Shown here piece after piece: positions 1 to 10,314 of a DNA stretch of 64,000 nt (positions are counted from its first letter, which is position 1; every line of letters starts with the position of its first letter). Under the pieces are notes generated by a model that did no database searches, had not been told where the DNA came from, and saw nothing but the letters and a program-made list of their open reading frames with translations. Made by a program: the position numbers and the translations under genes. Location: NCBI GenBank assembly GCA_014529385.2, contig CM043944.1:81398384-81462383 (forward strand), written 5' to 3'. This stretch comes from Adiantum capillus-veneris (taxonomy: Eukaryota; Streptophyta; Polypodiopsida; Polypodiales; Pteridaceae).

Positions 1-2
1 CT

Positions 3-1751
3 CTAACCCTTCACTCTAACAATGAGGCTGAGTATGCTGCTCTAACCCTTGGGTTAGAAGAATGCAAAGAATTAGGCATACAAAGACTTATTATAAAAGG
101 TGATTCTTTGCTAGTGGTCAGGCAAATCCAAGGGACTTGGAGGTGCAAGAATCGTACATTGTTTGAGTGGCTTAGTAGTGTAAGAGCTTTGATGAAGGGT
201 TTTAAAGCAACACAGGTACAACACATTGTGAGAACTCATAACAAGGAAGCAGACTTACTCGCAAATGAAAAGCTTCAAATGGCGGTAGGAGATGTGAAAC
301 TATATGAACCCAAATATCAAGGTCAAGAGGAGCTAAAAGACATTATCTTCTTTCTACAAGCAGGTGAGTGTCCCAAACACTTAGACAAGGTGCAAAGACA
401 TAGACTAGTTAAGAAGGCCACACCTTACCAGTTGATCGGGGATGATTTATATCACAAAGGGAAATATTTGGTCTTGAGGAGAGTACCAGGTGTGCAAGAG
501 ATAGAGAAAATTCTTGTTTCATGTCATGATGATGTCTCTGGTGGTCACTTTTCTCAAGATATTACAAGTAGGAAGATTTTACAAGCAGGGTTTATTTGGC
601 CGAGCTTACATCGTGATGTCCAATATTGGTGTAAGGCATGTAAGCCATGCCAAATTGCTGGGGATAGACGACTAACATATGAGCCTCGAGTCCCAATAAT
701 ATCTTATGGCCCTTTTGAAAAGTGGGGTGTGGATGCAATAGGTCCCCTACCTCGTACTTCTACAGGGAAGGTTTTCATCATCATGGGTGTTGACTACATG
801 ACACGATGGGCGGAAGCAACAAGCACAACCCGAATCACAGCGGAAGAGGTATCAAAGTTTATTTTTGATCATATTTGTAGTAGGTTTGGAACACCCCTAG
901 AAATCTTATCAGATCGAGGCCCGGGTTTTAGGACTGACCTTCTAAATGATCTCTTGAGGAGGTTAAAAGTGAAACACCTGCATTCCACACCCTACTATCC
1001 TCAATGCAATGGATTGGTGGAAAAAGTGAATGGAATGATATGTAAGATCATTTCTAAGCAGGTTGTGGACCGGCCTAATGATTGGGATCTCCATTTGATG
1101 GCTGCTCTTTGGGCGTATAGGAAATCTTTCAAGGTATCTACCCAATTCACCCCTTTTCATCTAGTTTATGGACAGGAAGCACTTCTCCCCATTGAGGTAG
1201 AGCTCTCAAGCTTGCGCGTTCTTGCAAGAGTGGCAAAAAAACCAAAAGAGGTTCTACATGAAAGGATCTTAGATCTCTAACGACTTGAGCTAGATAGAGA
1301 AGAGTCCATTGATCACTACATCACCAAAGCGACAAGCCAAAGGGATAAAATCAATAAGAAGCTCAAGGGGAAAGGATTGAAGGAAGGTATGTTGGTTCTT
1401 CGCTATGATAACCGACTTGATACTCGACTTGACAAAAAGGTTTTGCAAAGATGGGAGGGACCTTTCATGATAAAAACAAAGTTTGGGAATGGTAGTTACA
1501 GATTAGCAGATTTATCAGGAAAACTCCACAAGACTAGAGTCAATGGATGGAGATTAAAGCCCTACTTTCAACGTATCAATCCGTTGATAGGCAGTCATCT
1601 GCCTACATCATCTAAGCTCCAAATTGACATGGCTCCCTTCGGCTTGGCAAATGCTCCACCTATTTTTAAAGCTTTGATGTGCAAAGAAGAACCAGCCTTG
1701 GAATCTGAACATACCCAAGGCAACCCTCCCATCTCCGATTTATGGGATTGA
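3..1751 (+). pseudogene. gypsy-1 pol C-terminus: RNase H and integrase, one in-frame stop
   Basis: The frame is open from base 3. RNase H comes first: the NNEAEYAAL and GDSLLVV segments are type-I RNase H signatures with catalytic acidic residues. An HHCC zinc-binding region follows (SGGHF ... CKACKPC), then the integrase core with D in GVDAIGP, D in LSDRGPGF and E in NGLVEKVNG, a complete DDE triad. A TAA at 1,278-1,280, most simply a mutated CAA, interrupts the frame. The same frame continues through LKEGMLVLRYD and a C-terminal domain (WEGPFMI ... LHKTRVNGWRLKPYF) to 1,751. The product would reverse-transcribe and integrate the element in the nucleus. The last 40 or so residues contain an RT-like MAPFGLANAPPIF motif, which is out of place here. 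Confidence 0.85.
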
Positions 1752-1922
1752 GGTAATGAAAAGCAGGTCTAATGGAGTAAAAGAGTGCATGACACTCCTC
1801 CTATTGAAAAAAAAAAAAGTGGAAAAGGAAAAATGACAAAAAAAGAGAAAAAAAAGAAGAAAAAGAAGAAACACCGTCCTCCTAAAGATATGAATATCTC
1901 TAGGCTTGGGGGAGGACTAATA

Positions 1923-3800
1923 TGAGTGGCATAAAATGGTTACCATCTTTTTGCAACATTTGTCAGCCTACTCAACGTCCTCTTCCTCATATGTGTATAT
2001 ATTTTTCTACGCTATTAAGTTATCTAGAGTAAATTCCCCCTCTTCGTTTAACCTTTGTGGCGACACATACATTATACTCTTCCCAAAAATGTCACCTTAG
2101 TCATATATTTATATTACCACCCTTTTCTTTTTTGCTTTGTAAATAGAATAAGCATACAATAACCAACTATATACCCCCAAACTTTCTTACCTCTTGTGAA
2201 TTAGTAGTAGAAAAATAATATATCCATCTTCCACCCCATATAGATAAATTCCCATGGAAATCAACTCTCCACTTGTCTTTACCAAAGATTATGGTCCCTC
2301 TCTACAAGTCTTCTATGCCCCCTACATAGGTGGCCCAATATCTCTTAAGAATATACATATAGTTTCTCTCCTTTCAAAAAGACTCCAATTGTATATTCTT
2401 TTCACAAGCAAATAATATTGGACCCTCCTCTATTTGTTTAAGCATCATAGCCTTTTGAAAAAGCATGATTCCCCTTGGATGCATACAAGCAAAGGGCCTA
2501 TACAAGAAGACTTGGAAGCAAATGGTTCCCTAGCCTAGTGTGGACCTTCCAAACCGAATTCCTTGGTGCATGGGCGTGAAGAATAGTCCAAATTCATATC
2601 AAACATGTTGAGAAGGTCAATTTTTCCTTTTGAAGCATGTCATTCCGAGCTACAGGTAAAAAGTTATGGTCAAAATAGTGTAAATCTGTCAGATTCGCAG
2701 CAAAAGGGAACTGTAAATCAAGAGGGTGAGATCTTATTTTTCCCCTACTCATCTTCTAGAAGAGCAATGAGTGTTCAAGGTCACTTGCATGTGATGGGAC
2801 CAACCTAAAGATGCTTTCTAAATGCCAAGACAAACAAGTTGAGATACCCCACAGGAGCCACCCGTAGGGCCTCATGGTGGGGCCCACCTACATTATGGAG
2901 CCTTCACGGTCTAAAATGATATTTTTGGTGAATAAATAGTCCCTTTTATGTCCAATATTCAATGAGTGTTCAAAGGACACTTAATTAGGTCTAATCACTT
3001 ACTCTAATTAAGTGTAGCATAATCCCACTCCTACACAACTATAAATAGCCCCCCTTGGAGAGACTCAAGGACACACACCTATATTTTCAACTTCATGTTG
3101 TTTCTTGATCAATAGTAGAGAAAACCCCAACTCTCCCTCTTTCACATCCTCCCTCCTAACCCTCCTCTTTGGAGGAAGTGCAACTCTATTCTCCACTCTT
3201 TCCATTCTACAATCTCTTACTCCATCAACCCAATAAATCATTTGTAGCACCTCAATAACTTGTAAATACATCATGATCTCTCTCATGGTTATGTCAATGA
3301 TCATGAAATCATCTTCAAAACTTTCAAGTGTCGCAATTCGTGATGGTTAGCCAGCGTCTGTTCTCCCCTTAAAAGGTGTGCGAGAAATCAAGTAAGTGTT
3401 CTATTCTCAATTTACCATTGGTTTGTTTCTCCACACTTATTCAATTGGTCTAAAGAAATTTCTCACTTCAACTCTCTTTTGTTTCATTACATATGCATGT
3501 GGCTACCTCTCATGGTGATTTTATTTGTGTCACGGCATTGCATAGATGGAGATGAGCTCTCTATGCAAAGTGTGTTAGTTTGATGTAAGTGATTCTCTTG
3601 TGTGTTTGAGAGGCAAGTCTTGTGCGCATGATTTTTTGATGAGTGCTTGAGAGAGGAAGAGTTTGGATGTATTATGGGTATTCTTATGGGGAGAAGGTGA
3701 ATGCTATTCCACAAATTGCATATTTCATTTTGATGCACGGCATTGGGTTGCATAATCGTTGATGGTGTTCAAGTGTCCAAAGTGTATATAGAGTAAGGGG
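1923..3800 (+). repeat. 3' LTR of gypsy-1 (right end approximate)
   Basis: Immediately after the purine tract TTGGGGGAGGAC (1,906-1,917) the sequence TATGAGTGGC fits a PPT-to-LTR boundary, so the LTR should start at TG, 1,923. The following 1.9 kb is AT-rich, non-coding, has a TATA box near 3,040 and an AATAAA near 3,231, as expected of U3-R-U5. No 5' copy is in the window, so the end could lie anywhere from about 3,330 to 3,830. Confidence 0.5.
3040..3048 (+). promoter_or_regulatory. TATA box in the gypsy-1 LTR
   Basis: TATAAATAG lies about 1.1 kb into the LTR and fits the plant TATA consensus. It is the likely core promoter of the element, with transcription starting around 3,070. A functional promoter is inferred from position and sequence only. 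Confidence 0.4.
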
Positions 3801-3889
3801 GTTTTCAAAGTGTGTTGCTTGAGTGGGTGAGTGCAAGTGTTATTTTTGATTGGTTCCCTTCTCCACTCCCAAAAGAAGGTGGTGCCCCA

Positions 3890-4462
3890 AGTAGTGTGCG
3901 TACCTCTTTACGAACATTTTGTGAGGGTAGGCCCATTGGTTTGGGTTTAGAGGCCCCATTTCAAAAAGCTCGCCCTCAATATGAAGCACTTATACAGGGA
4001 AAGGAAGATTTGCGTGATGCAGTTGAGTCCTAGGTGGAGACAAAGTATAAAACCGTTGCAAAGAAAGTAAGACTGGTGGCTACACCTTTCGCAAAAGGAA
4101 GCAATTGAGTGATAAAGGAAGCCTCTCAATAGCCTATGCTCAGAGATCAGAAGAACATCGGACACAAATTTACTAAGGAGACATTTAAGCAGCTGAAGAT
4201 TGGAGAAGATGGTTTCCTTAACAAAGAGGAGATCAAATGCTTTCAAGGTATGCTTGAAAATCATGGTAAGGCCTTTTCTTTTGAGCCAAGTGAGATTTGT
4301 GTGTAGATCCAAGTGTTGTCTCACCTATGGTTATATTCACTATTCCTCACATGCCATGGAGCTTGTGTCCTATTCCAGTTCCTAAAGCTCACTTGCCAAA
4401 GCTTATAGACTTTCTTAACGAGAAGATACAGATGGAAATTTTGGAGCCATTATGTGCACCAT
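3890..4462 (+). pseudogene. gypsy-2 pol piece 1: pre-RT linker and start of RT
   Basis: Reading plus-strand frames with shifts gives a linker (KARPQYEALIQGKEDLRDAVE, a stop at the end of that ORF near 4,033, then KYKTVAKKVR). The segment leading into RT follows: FTIPHMPWSLCPIPVPK at about 4,330-4,385 and LNEKIQMEILEPLCAP up to the break. The proline-rich 'IPVPK' followed by an amphipathic helix and 'EP' is the usual entry to a Ty3/gypsy RT. The coding sequence stops abruptly at the CACTA terminus and resumes at 10,315. Stops and frameshifts show it is dead. Confidence 0.65.
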
Positions 4463-4660
4463 CACTACAACAAAAAAGGGGGTTATCGACGTATATAGCG
4501 ACGCACAACGTCGCTATACGCGTCGATATAAGCGTCCCTGTGAATCTGTCGCAAAGAGCGTCGATATACGCGTGGAAAGGCTTTATTAGCGACCCGGATA
4601 GCGACGCGTATATCGACACTGTTATAGACGGGTATAGCGACGCGTATATCGACGACCATA
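4463..4660. repeat. CACTA left TIR and subterminal repeats
   Basis: After the TIR come at least eight copies, in both orientations, of TATCGACG, CGTCGATATA or TATAGCGACGCG. The block TCGATATACGCGTGG at about 4,561-4,575 recurs at 10,152-10,166 near the other end. Dense subterminal repeats of a short motif are typical of En/Spm elements, where they bind TnpA. Confidence 0.75.
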
Positions 4661-4675
4661 ATAGTAAAAAAAAAT

Positions 4676-4762
4676 TCTTGGGCAGAGGGCAGGTAGCCTG
4701 GCCTGTGCCCAATGAAAAGATGGACACAGGAACCACAGCCAGACTTCCTGCCCTTTGCCCAA
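4676..4762. repeat. Imperfect inverted repeat (hairpin) inside the CACTA left end
   Basis: GGGCAGAGGGCAGGTAGCCTGGC at 4,680-4,702 pairs with GCCAGACTTCCTGCCCTTTGCCC at 4,738-4,760, leaving a loop of about 35 bases. Three or four mismatches are visible by eye. Confidence 0.6.
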
Positions 4763-4899
4763 GAAAGCGAGCAGCACCAAAATCAACCGTGCTCCCGCAG
4801 AAATTTCGGAAGAGTTCCCTTCGTTTTTACATAAACTTTTCAAAAAATATATATCATGTATACGCCTCCTACATGCTATCCATGTAGGATCTCACATGA

Positions 4900-5330
4900 G
4901 ATTTAAGGCCAATGACCATAACAAACCATAATCATAACTTAAAACCATAACCGACCAATATAACCACTTTGATCATAACCAGAAACAAAATTAACAATAA
5001 CCATAAGCATAACCAGAAAGTTAAACATAACCATAAACAAAACCTGAACCATAATTATGTCTATACAAGAATAGGAGAAATAACCATGTCTATACAATGA
5101 CAATGACAATAACCATAACCATAAGGAAAACAATAACTATCTGAAAAATAATCATAACCATATATATGTCTATACAAAAGGAGACACAGAAGCGTGTCTG
5201 TGTCTCACAAAGCATATATATGAAATCCGGGCCACTGATAACTAGGCGTCACAACCTGCAAACAGGACAACTAACAAAATTAGTATTCACATATACTTAC
5301 TTAATTAAATCAACTCACACATATTAACGT
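4900..5330. repeat. Degenerate CATAAC-rich low-complexity tract and non-coding filler
   Basis: From about 4,917 to 5,160 the plus strand is an irregular run of ATAACC/CATAAC words. It is not the plant telomere repeat TTTAGGG. The rest to 5,330 is AT-rich with no recognisable gene. Confidence 0.5.
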
Positions 5331-5347
5331 CTCACCTCAAGCGATCA

Positions 5348-6492
5348 GAGAGACTGTAAGGCCGCCCAGTCTACAGGCTCTCTTGAAGCATCAAGATCAT
5401 TCAATACTTCATAGATATCTTTGCGATATCCATCTGACTCCTCCTGACGTGTCGGGGCTCGATGCATCGCAAGATTCTGCGTTTATACAAAAATCAAAGT
5501 AATAAGAATACATGATTCATCGCGTTTTAAAAAACGCCATAGTTAAGATTGGATTAGAAACTCACAAACTCATAGCGAAAGGTGTCGAAGCCTCCGTTGC
5601 CAAGATGAGATGTCCCCCTGGTCATCTGTCATACCTGCGCAGCCTCACGCTGCTGTCTGAACCGCGTGGCCACTGTCCATTCATCCTCCCTGATCTGAAG
5701 CCACGTCTCATGTGGGATTCCCGAAGGCTTCGGCGAGCCGATCCTGAAAGCCTTCCGAGCTGCATCTCGTCAATGTTTCACGGTGTCCCGTGCAACACCC
5801 TTGATCCAGCTCCTCGGAACAACGTCAGAACTCGGAGCAGGCTGGTACTCTCTCAGGATGGTCTCCACTATGTAATTGACTTTGTCCTTTTCCTGCTGAT
5901 CCCAAGACGTTAAAATGCTGGTCGAAAACGGTAGCTCCGCGAGCTGGCGAATCCGCTGTCTCATCTCAGTCCCGACTCTATCCATGTCAACAAAACCATC
6001 TGGCCGTACAGTATAGAGCTTGGAGGCACTAGGATCGTGTGCCCCCCAAGGTGTCCGAGGTGTGCCAAGAGGTGTGTCGAGAGGTGTGTCTGGGTAGGAC
6101 GGGGGTCGTGAGCGAGGAGGGATCGAAGCATCTGTGGACCCTCCTCCACAGCAACCACCACCTCCACTTGACGATCGTCGAGATTGGCGAGTGCACCTGT
6201 GCTGCGGAGATAAGGACGTACCCGCCTCTGCCCCACCCCTAGGTGTCGAAGCGGCCGTGATGGGAGAAGCAGGCGTCGTACCCATAGGCGTCCTCCCCCC
6301 CCATAGGCATCCCCCCCCTAGGCGTCAGACCCTCGGGTGTGAAGCCCGGAGGCGAAGTACCCGTGCCTCGGGCTACCTAGTACTGAGAAGCCTCTACCAT
6401 CTGAGCAGGTGTCATCCGTGTAACGAAGCCCATGAATGCATCTGCACTCATAGAAGCGGGATCTGGAAATTGGTCTGCCATACTAAAGTCCT
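5348..6492 (-). pseudogene. Second CACTA gene (En/Spm accessory transposase-like), two exons
   Basis: Read on the minus strand, TTTGTGCAG at 6,493 is followed by an ATG at about 6,482 (MADQFPDPASMSADAFMGF). A Pro/Gly/Ser/Thr-rich linker and a charged domain ending in WDQQEKDKVNYIVETIL, then HETWLQIREDEW and SHLGNGGFDTF, follow. A GTGAGT donor at 5,565 and a GCAG acceptor at 5,477 define an 89-bp intron. Exon 2 (NLAMHRAPTRQEESDGYR) stays in frame and ends at TGA near 5,348. The layout, downstream of TNP2 and rich in Pro/Gly followed by a W-containing domain, resembles Ptta/En/Spm (Transposase_24-like) proteins; that assignment is an inference. At least three stops and one shift (near 6,290) break it. 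Confidence 0.55.
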
Positions 6493-6588
6493 GCACAAAG
6501 AAATTAAAATAAAGCGTCAGAACACAGTTGTTTAAATTAACTATAAGCTTAATTTTAAATCAACGTCTTCACACAAACACTTACAGGC

Positions 6589-7646
6589 CTAGGCCTTGAC
6601 GAGTGAGGCATCATCGATAAGATCTTGCACCGTTTCATCGTCTATCTCTAATTGCAAACATAACTCTGCCCCAACTCGTTCTAGCAGATTGTCTTCATCC
6701 ATTGCATCTTCATCTACAAGTGTCAATTTTGGCTCGTCTGTGTCATCCCTGGCATAGAAGCCATTTTCCTCTGCCATACCTTCGTCCATCTCATCTAATG
6801 TCACAGTAGTATGGACGTCGTCTGACTGACTTTCCTCGAGGAGATCTTGCCCTTCAAATACTTGTTTATTTCTTGGAGCAACCTGAACCACAAACCACCA
6901 CTGTCGCTCTCGAGGGTCCGGTACAAAGACCACTTACTCGCAATGTTCGGGGAGAACAAATGTGTCGCTCGCATCTGTCCAAACCTTTGTAGAATCTATT
7001 TGCACAAGTTTGTTTCCATCTCTGCGTACCGTTGCATTGCGACCAAAAGTAATCACCTTGAACCACTTCACATCCAACAAAAACATCTCAAACCACCTGA
7101 AGCTTACTTTCAGGATATCTGACACCAGACCACAGTAATCTAGGTTGCTAGTGCTCTCATTCGTGTCTCTAGCACTAGCCCTGCTCTTTTGCATGAAACT
7201 AACCATTACCCCACTGTCAAACGTGTTTCTTTTGCTGTCAATTTGTCGTGTTCTAAAATGCTTTCCATGCGACCACAGTGCCATGTATGTATGATACTTC
7301 CAATCACATCCAATAGCCAGCTCTTCCTCTTCTAGAGATATGGGTTCTCCGATCTGTCGAGCTGCTCTCACTGTCTTGTCCAACCATGCCATTGTAGGGA
7401 ATTCAGGTAGAGGAGCGAGATAGTCTGGCAAGGGTAAACCTCTAGTCGTTCGACTTCGCCTGAAATCCTGTCGCTCCCTATTGCGTCTCTCTTTCTCTTC
7501 TTCGTACCTTTCAAGCCAGTTTTGCATCAGCGCTGAATTTAGTATATAGAACTTCATGATCTTTTCTCGCATGGCGTCGTTCATTTTCTTCGGCACCCCT
7601 TGCCCTTGCGGCTCCTCGCCCACCAGTCTTGCATCCTCCTCATCGC
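6589..7646 (-). pseudogene. TNP2-like CACTA transposase, C-terminal part only
   Basis: One minus-strand frame spans the region with a single in-frame stop: TAA at 6,934-6,936, in CE*VVFVPDP, most simply a mutated CAA. It reads FYILNSALMQNWLERYEEEK, then IDSKRNTFDSGVMVSF, then LDYCGLVSDILKVSFRWFEMF, VKWFKV and VVFVPDPRERQWWFVVQ, followed by an acidic tail. This matches the DUF4216-type C-terminal region found in plant TNP2 transposases. The catalytic domain that should lie upstream (coordinates above 7,646) is absent. The sequence runs straight into a 173-bp satellite array, so the gene is a truncated remnant. Confidence 0.75.
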
Positions 7647-7653
7647 TTCAGAA

Positions 7654-9384
7654 GGCATAGAAGCCATTTCCGAAGTCCGTTTGCATTTTTTCGTAGAAAA
7701 ACGCAACCTGATTTGACCTACGGTTTGTGTATTTGGCGTTTCTTCTATCCGTTTGACCTACGGCTTTCCATACGTGCTCTTGACATTACCTAAAGACTAC
7801 CTAATCGTCTACGGATGGTTTCAAAAGGCATAGAAGCCATTTCTGAAGTCCGTTTGCGTTTTTCCGTAGAAAAACGCAATCGGATTTGACCTACGGCTTG
7901 TGTATTTGGCGTTTCTTCTATCCGTTTGACCTACGGCTTGCCATACACGCTCTTGACATTGCCTAAAGACTACCTAATCGTCTACAGATGGTTTCAGTAG
8001 GCATAGAAGCCATTTCCGAAGTCCGTTTGCGTTTTTCCGTAGAAAAACGCAATCGGATTTGACCTACGGCTTGTGTATTTGGCGTTTCTTCTATCTGTTT
8101 GACCTACGGGTTGCCATACACGCTCTTGACATTGCCTAAAGACTACCTAATCGTCTACGGATGGTTTCAAAAGACATAGAAGCCATTTCCGAAGTCCGTT
8201 TGCGTTTTTCCGTAGAAAAACGCAATCGGATTTGACCTACGGCTTGTGTATTTGGCGTTTCTTCTATCCGTTTGACCTACGGCTTGCCATACGCGCTCTT
8301 GACATTGCCTAAAGACTACCTAATCGTCTACAGATGGTTTCAGTAGGCATAGAAGCCATTTCCGAAGTCCGTTTGCGTTTTTCCGTAGAAAAACGCAACT
8401 GGATTTGATCTACGGCTTGTGTATTTGGCGTTTCTTCTATCCGTTTGACCTACGGATTGCCATACGCGCTCTTGACATTGCCTAAAGACTACCTAATCAT
8501 CTACGGATGGTTTCAAAAGGCATAGAAGCCATTTCCGAAGTCCGTTTTGCGTTTTCTTGTAGAAAAACGCAACCGAATTTGACCTACGGCTTGTGTATTT
8601 GGCGTTTCTTCTATCCGTTTGACCTACGGATTGCCATACATGCTCTTGACATTGCCTAAAGACTACCTAATCGTTTACGTATGGTTTCAGTAGGCATAGA
8701 AGCCATTTCCGAAGTCCATTTGCGTTTTTTCGTAGAAAAACGCAACCGAATTTGACCTACGGCTTGTGTCTTTGGAGTTTCTTCTATCCGTTTGACCTAC
8801 GGCTTGCCATACGCGCTCTTGACATTGCCTAAAGACTACCTAATCGTCTACGGATGGTTTCGGAAGGCATAGAAGCCATTTCCAAAGTCCGTTTGCGTTT
8901 TTCCGTAGAAAAACGTAACCGGATTTGACCTACGGCTTGTGTATTTGGCGTTTCTTCTATTTGTTTGACCTACGGCTTGCCATACGCGCTCTTGACATTG
9001 CCTAAAGACTACCTAATCGTCTACGGATGGTTTCAGTAGGCATAGAAGCCATTTTCGAAGTCCGTTTGCGTTTTTTCGTAGAAAAACGCAACCGGATTTG
9101 ACCTACGGCTTGTGTATTTGGCGTTTCTTCTATCCGTTTGACCTACGGGTTACCATACGCGCTCTTGACATTGCCTAAAGACTACCTAATCGTCTACGGA
9201 TAGTTTCAAAAGGCATAGAAGCCATTTCCGAAGTCCTTTTGCGTTTTTTCGTAGAAAAATGCAACCGGATTTGACCTACGGCTTGTGTATTTGGCGTTTC
9301 TTCTATCCGTTTGACCTACGGCTTGCCATACGCGCTCTTGACATTGCCTAAATACTACCTAATCGTCTACGGATGGTTTCAGCT
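7654..9384. repeat. Tandem array: ten copies of a 173-bp unit
   Basis: The start word GGCATAGAAGCC (or a close variant) recurs at 7,654, 7,827, 8,000, 8,173, 8,346, 8,519, 8,693, 8,866, 9,039 and 9,212. Spacing is 173 bp throughout, with a single 174. Each unit contains a 10-bp perfect inverted repeat (TTGCGTTTTT ... AAAAACGCAA around CCGTAG, for example 7,854-7,879) and two copies of TTTGACCTACGG. Units 2-10 mostly alternate between TTTCAAAAGG and TTTCAGTAGG at the junction, which suggests a 346-bp dimer as the amplified unit. The array replaces the expected transposase core inside the CACTA element. Confidence 0.95.
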
Positions 9385-9572
9385 AGCTGTTTTAGCTGCT
9401 TAGTCCACACCCAGCAGTTTAGGATTCCATAATATGTGATTTTGTCATTTTGTTATTCTAACCTAGTATCAGTCTACCACATTGTAACTTTCTGGTCTCA
9501 TATGTCATTTTGGCCTTTTGAAGAGTTAACATAACATTTCATTTCATTTCTTTCTTTAATTTTAATTTTTTA

Positions 9573-9640
<68 letters not shown>

Positions 9641-9992
9641 TTAATTTCCTACGCACATTTTTCTCTCTCTTTAATTTCCTACACGCACACACACTTCTCT
9701 CTTTCTCTCTCTTTCCTACACACACACACACTTCTCTCTCTCTCTCTTTCCTACATACACACACACACACACCGCTCTCTATCTCTCTCTTTAATTTCCT
9801 ACACGCACACACACTTCTCTCTTTCTCTCTCTCTCTCTTTCCTACACACACACACACACCGCTCTCTCTCTCTCTCTTTCCTACACAAACACACACACAC
9901 ACCGCTCTCTCTCTCTCTCTTTCCTACATATACACACACACACACCGCTCTCTCTCTCTATCTCTTTCCTAGACACACACACACGATGTGGG

Positions 9993-10037
<45 letters not shown>

Positions 10038-10149
10038 TAGGGGGGGGAAGAGTGCCATAATACGTCGCAATAGGTTTCGGCCAAGATCTGAGAACGCGCG
10101 CGTTGAGGGCGAAAATGTCCCCTTCGCGCGGGTTCCGCTTTTTTTCCCC
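9385..10149. repeat. Non-coding spacer with CT/CA/GA microsatellites in the CACTA
   Basis: After an AT-rich stretch, (CT)n runs from 9,579 to 9,637. A mosaic follows in which blocks ending TTTCCTACACACACAC plus CTCTCT recur several times to about 9,980, and then (GA)n runs from 9,996 to 10,034. Open frames here are purely low-complexity and not genes. Confidence 0.85.
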
Positions 10150-10314
10150 AAATTACTTCCGTCGATATACGCGTGGGAAAATTAACCTTTCAACGTAGGT
10201 ATCGACGCAGATATCGACGCATATATCGACGGACGGTAAGTACGTCGATATGATCATGGAAAGGCACGGGCGTCGATATACAAAGCATCGATAACTTTGG
10301 GTTATGTTGTAACT
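10150..10314. repeat. CACTA right TIR and subterminal repeats
   Basis: This contains CGTCGATATACGCGTGG, ATCGACGCAGATATCGACG, CATATATCGACGG and further CGTCGATAT copies, then the terminal ATAACTTTGGGTTATGTTGTAACT. It shares motif and orientation mix with the left end. Transcription of the internal genes runs from this end leftwards. Confidence 0.7.

Larger units (their letters stand above)
1..3800 (+). mobile_element. Ty3/gypsy LTR retrotransposon 'gypsy-1', 3' part only
   Basis: The window opens inside the pol gene of a plus-strand Ty3/gypsy element. It reads RNase H, then integrase with C-terminal domain, then an A/G-rich stretch (about 1,807-1,871), a polypurine tract at 1,906-1,917 and a long non-coding 3' LTR. 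The gag, protease and most of the RT lie outside the window. The right edge is not exact, because no second LTR copy is visible to define it. From about 3,890 the sequence reads as pol of a different gypsy family, so this element probably sits inside or directly beside that older one. Confidence 0.8.
4463..10314 (-). mobile_element. CACTA (En/Spm) DNA transposon, degenerate
   Basis: The left end begins CACTACAACAAAAAAGGG, the classical CACTA terminus. The complement of the right end (10,286-10,314) matches it at most of 29 positions (TACAACA, then GTTATCGA), although its outermost three bases have drifted. Both ends carry many copies of TATCGACG/CGTCGATA subterminal motifs, as expected for sites bound by the accessory transposase. 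Inside, on the minus strand, are a TNP2-type transposase C-terminus and a second spliced transposase-like gene. Most of TNP2 is missing, and a 173-bp tandem array occupies the adjacent space. The element interrupts gypsy-2 pol. A clean 3-bp TSD could not be settled (CAT or TCA are candidates). Confidence 0.8.

Noticed and set aside
1-60. CTCTAACCCTT words at the left edge, reminiscent of telomere repeats
   Set aside because: They read in frame as RNase H coding sequence and do not repeat in tandem.
4917-5160. ATAACC-rich tract as an interstitial telomere
   Set aside because: The words are irregular and do not match the plant TTTAGGG repeat or a known variant.
7654-9384. CRISPR-like array
   Set aside because: Units are contiguous 173-bp repeats without unique spacers, in plant transposon DNA.
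9570-10185. ORFs through the CT/CA and GA tracts
   Set aside because: The translations are only Arg-Glu, Leu-Ser or Val-Cys repeats from microsatellites.
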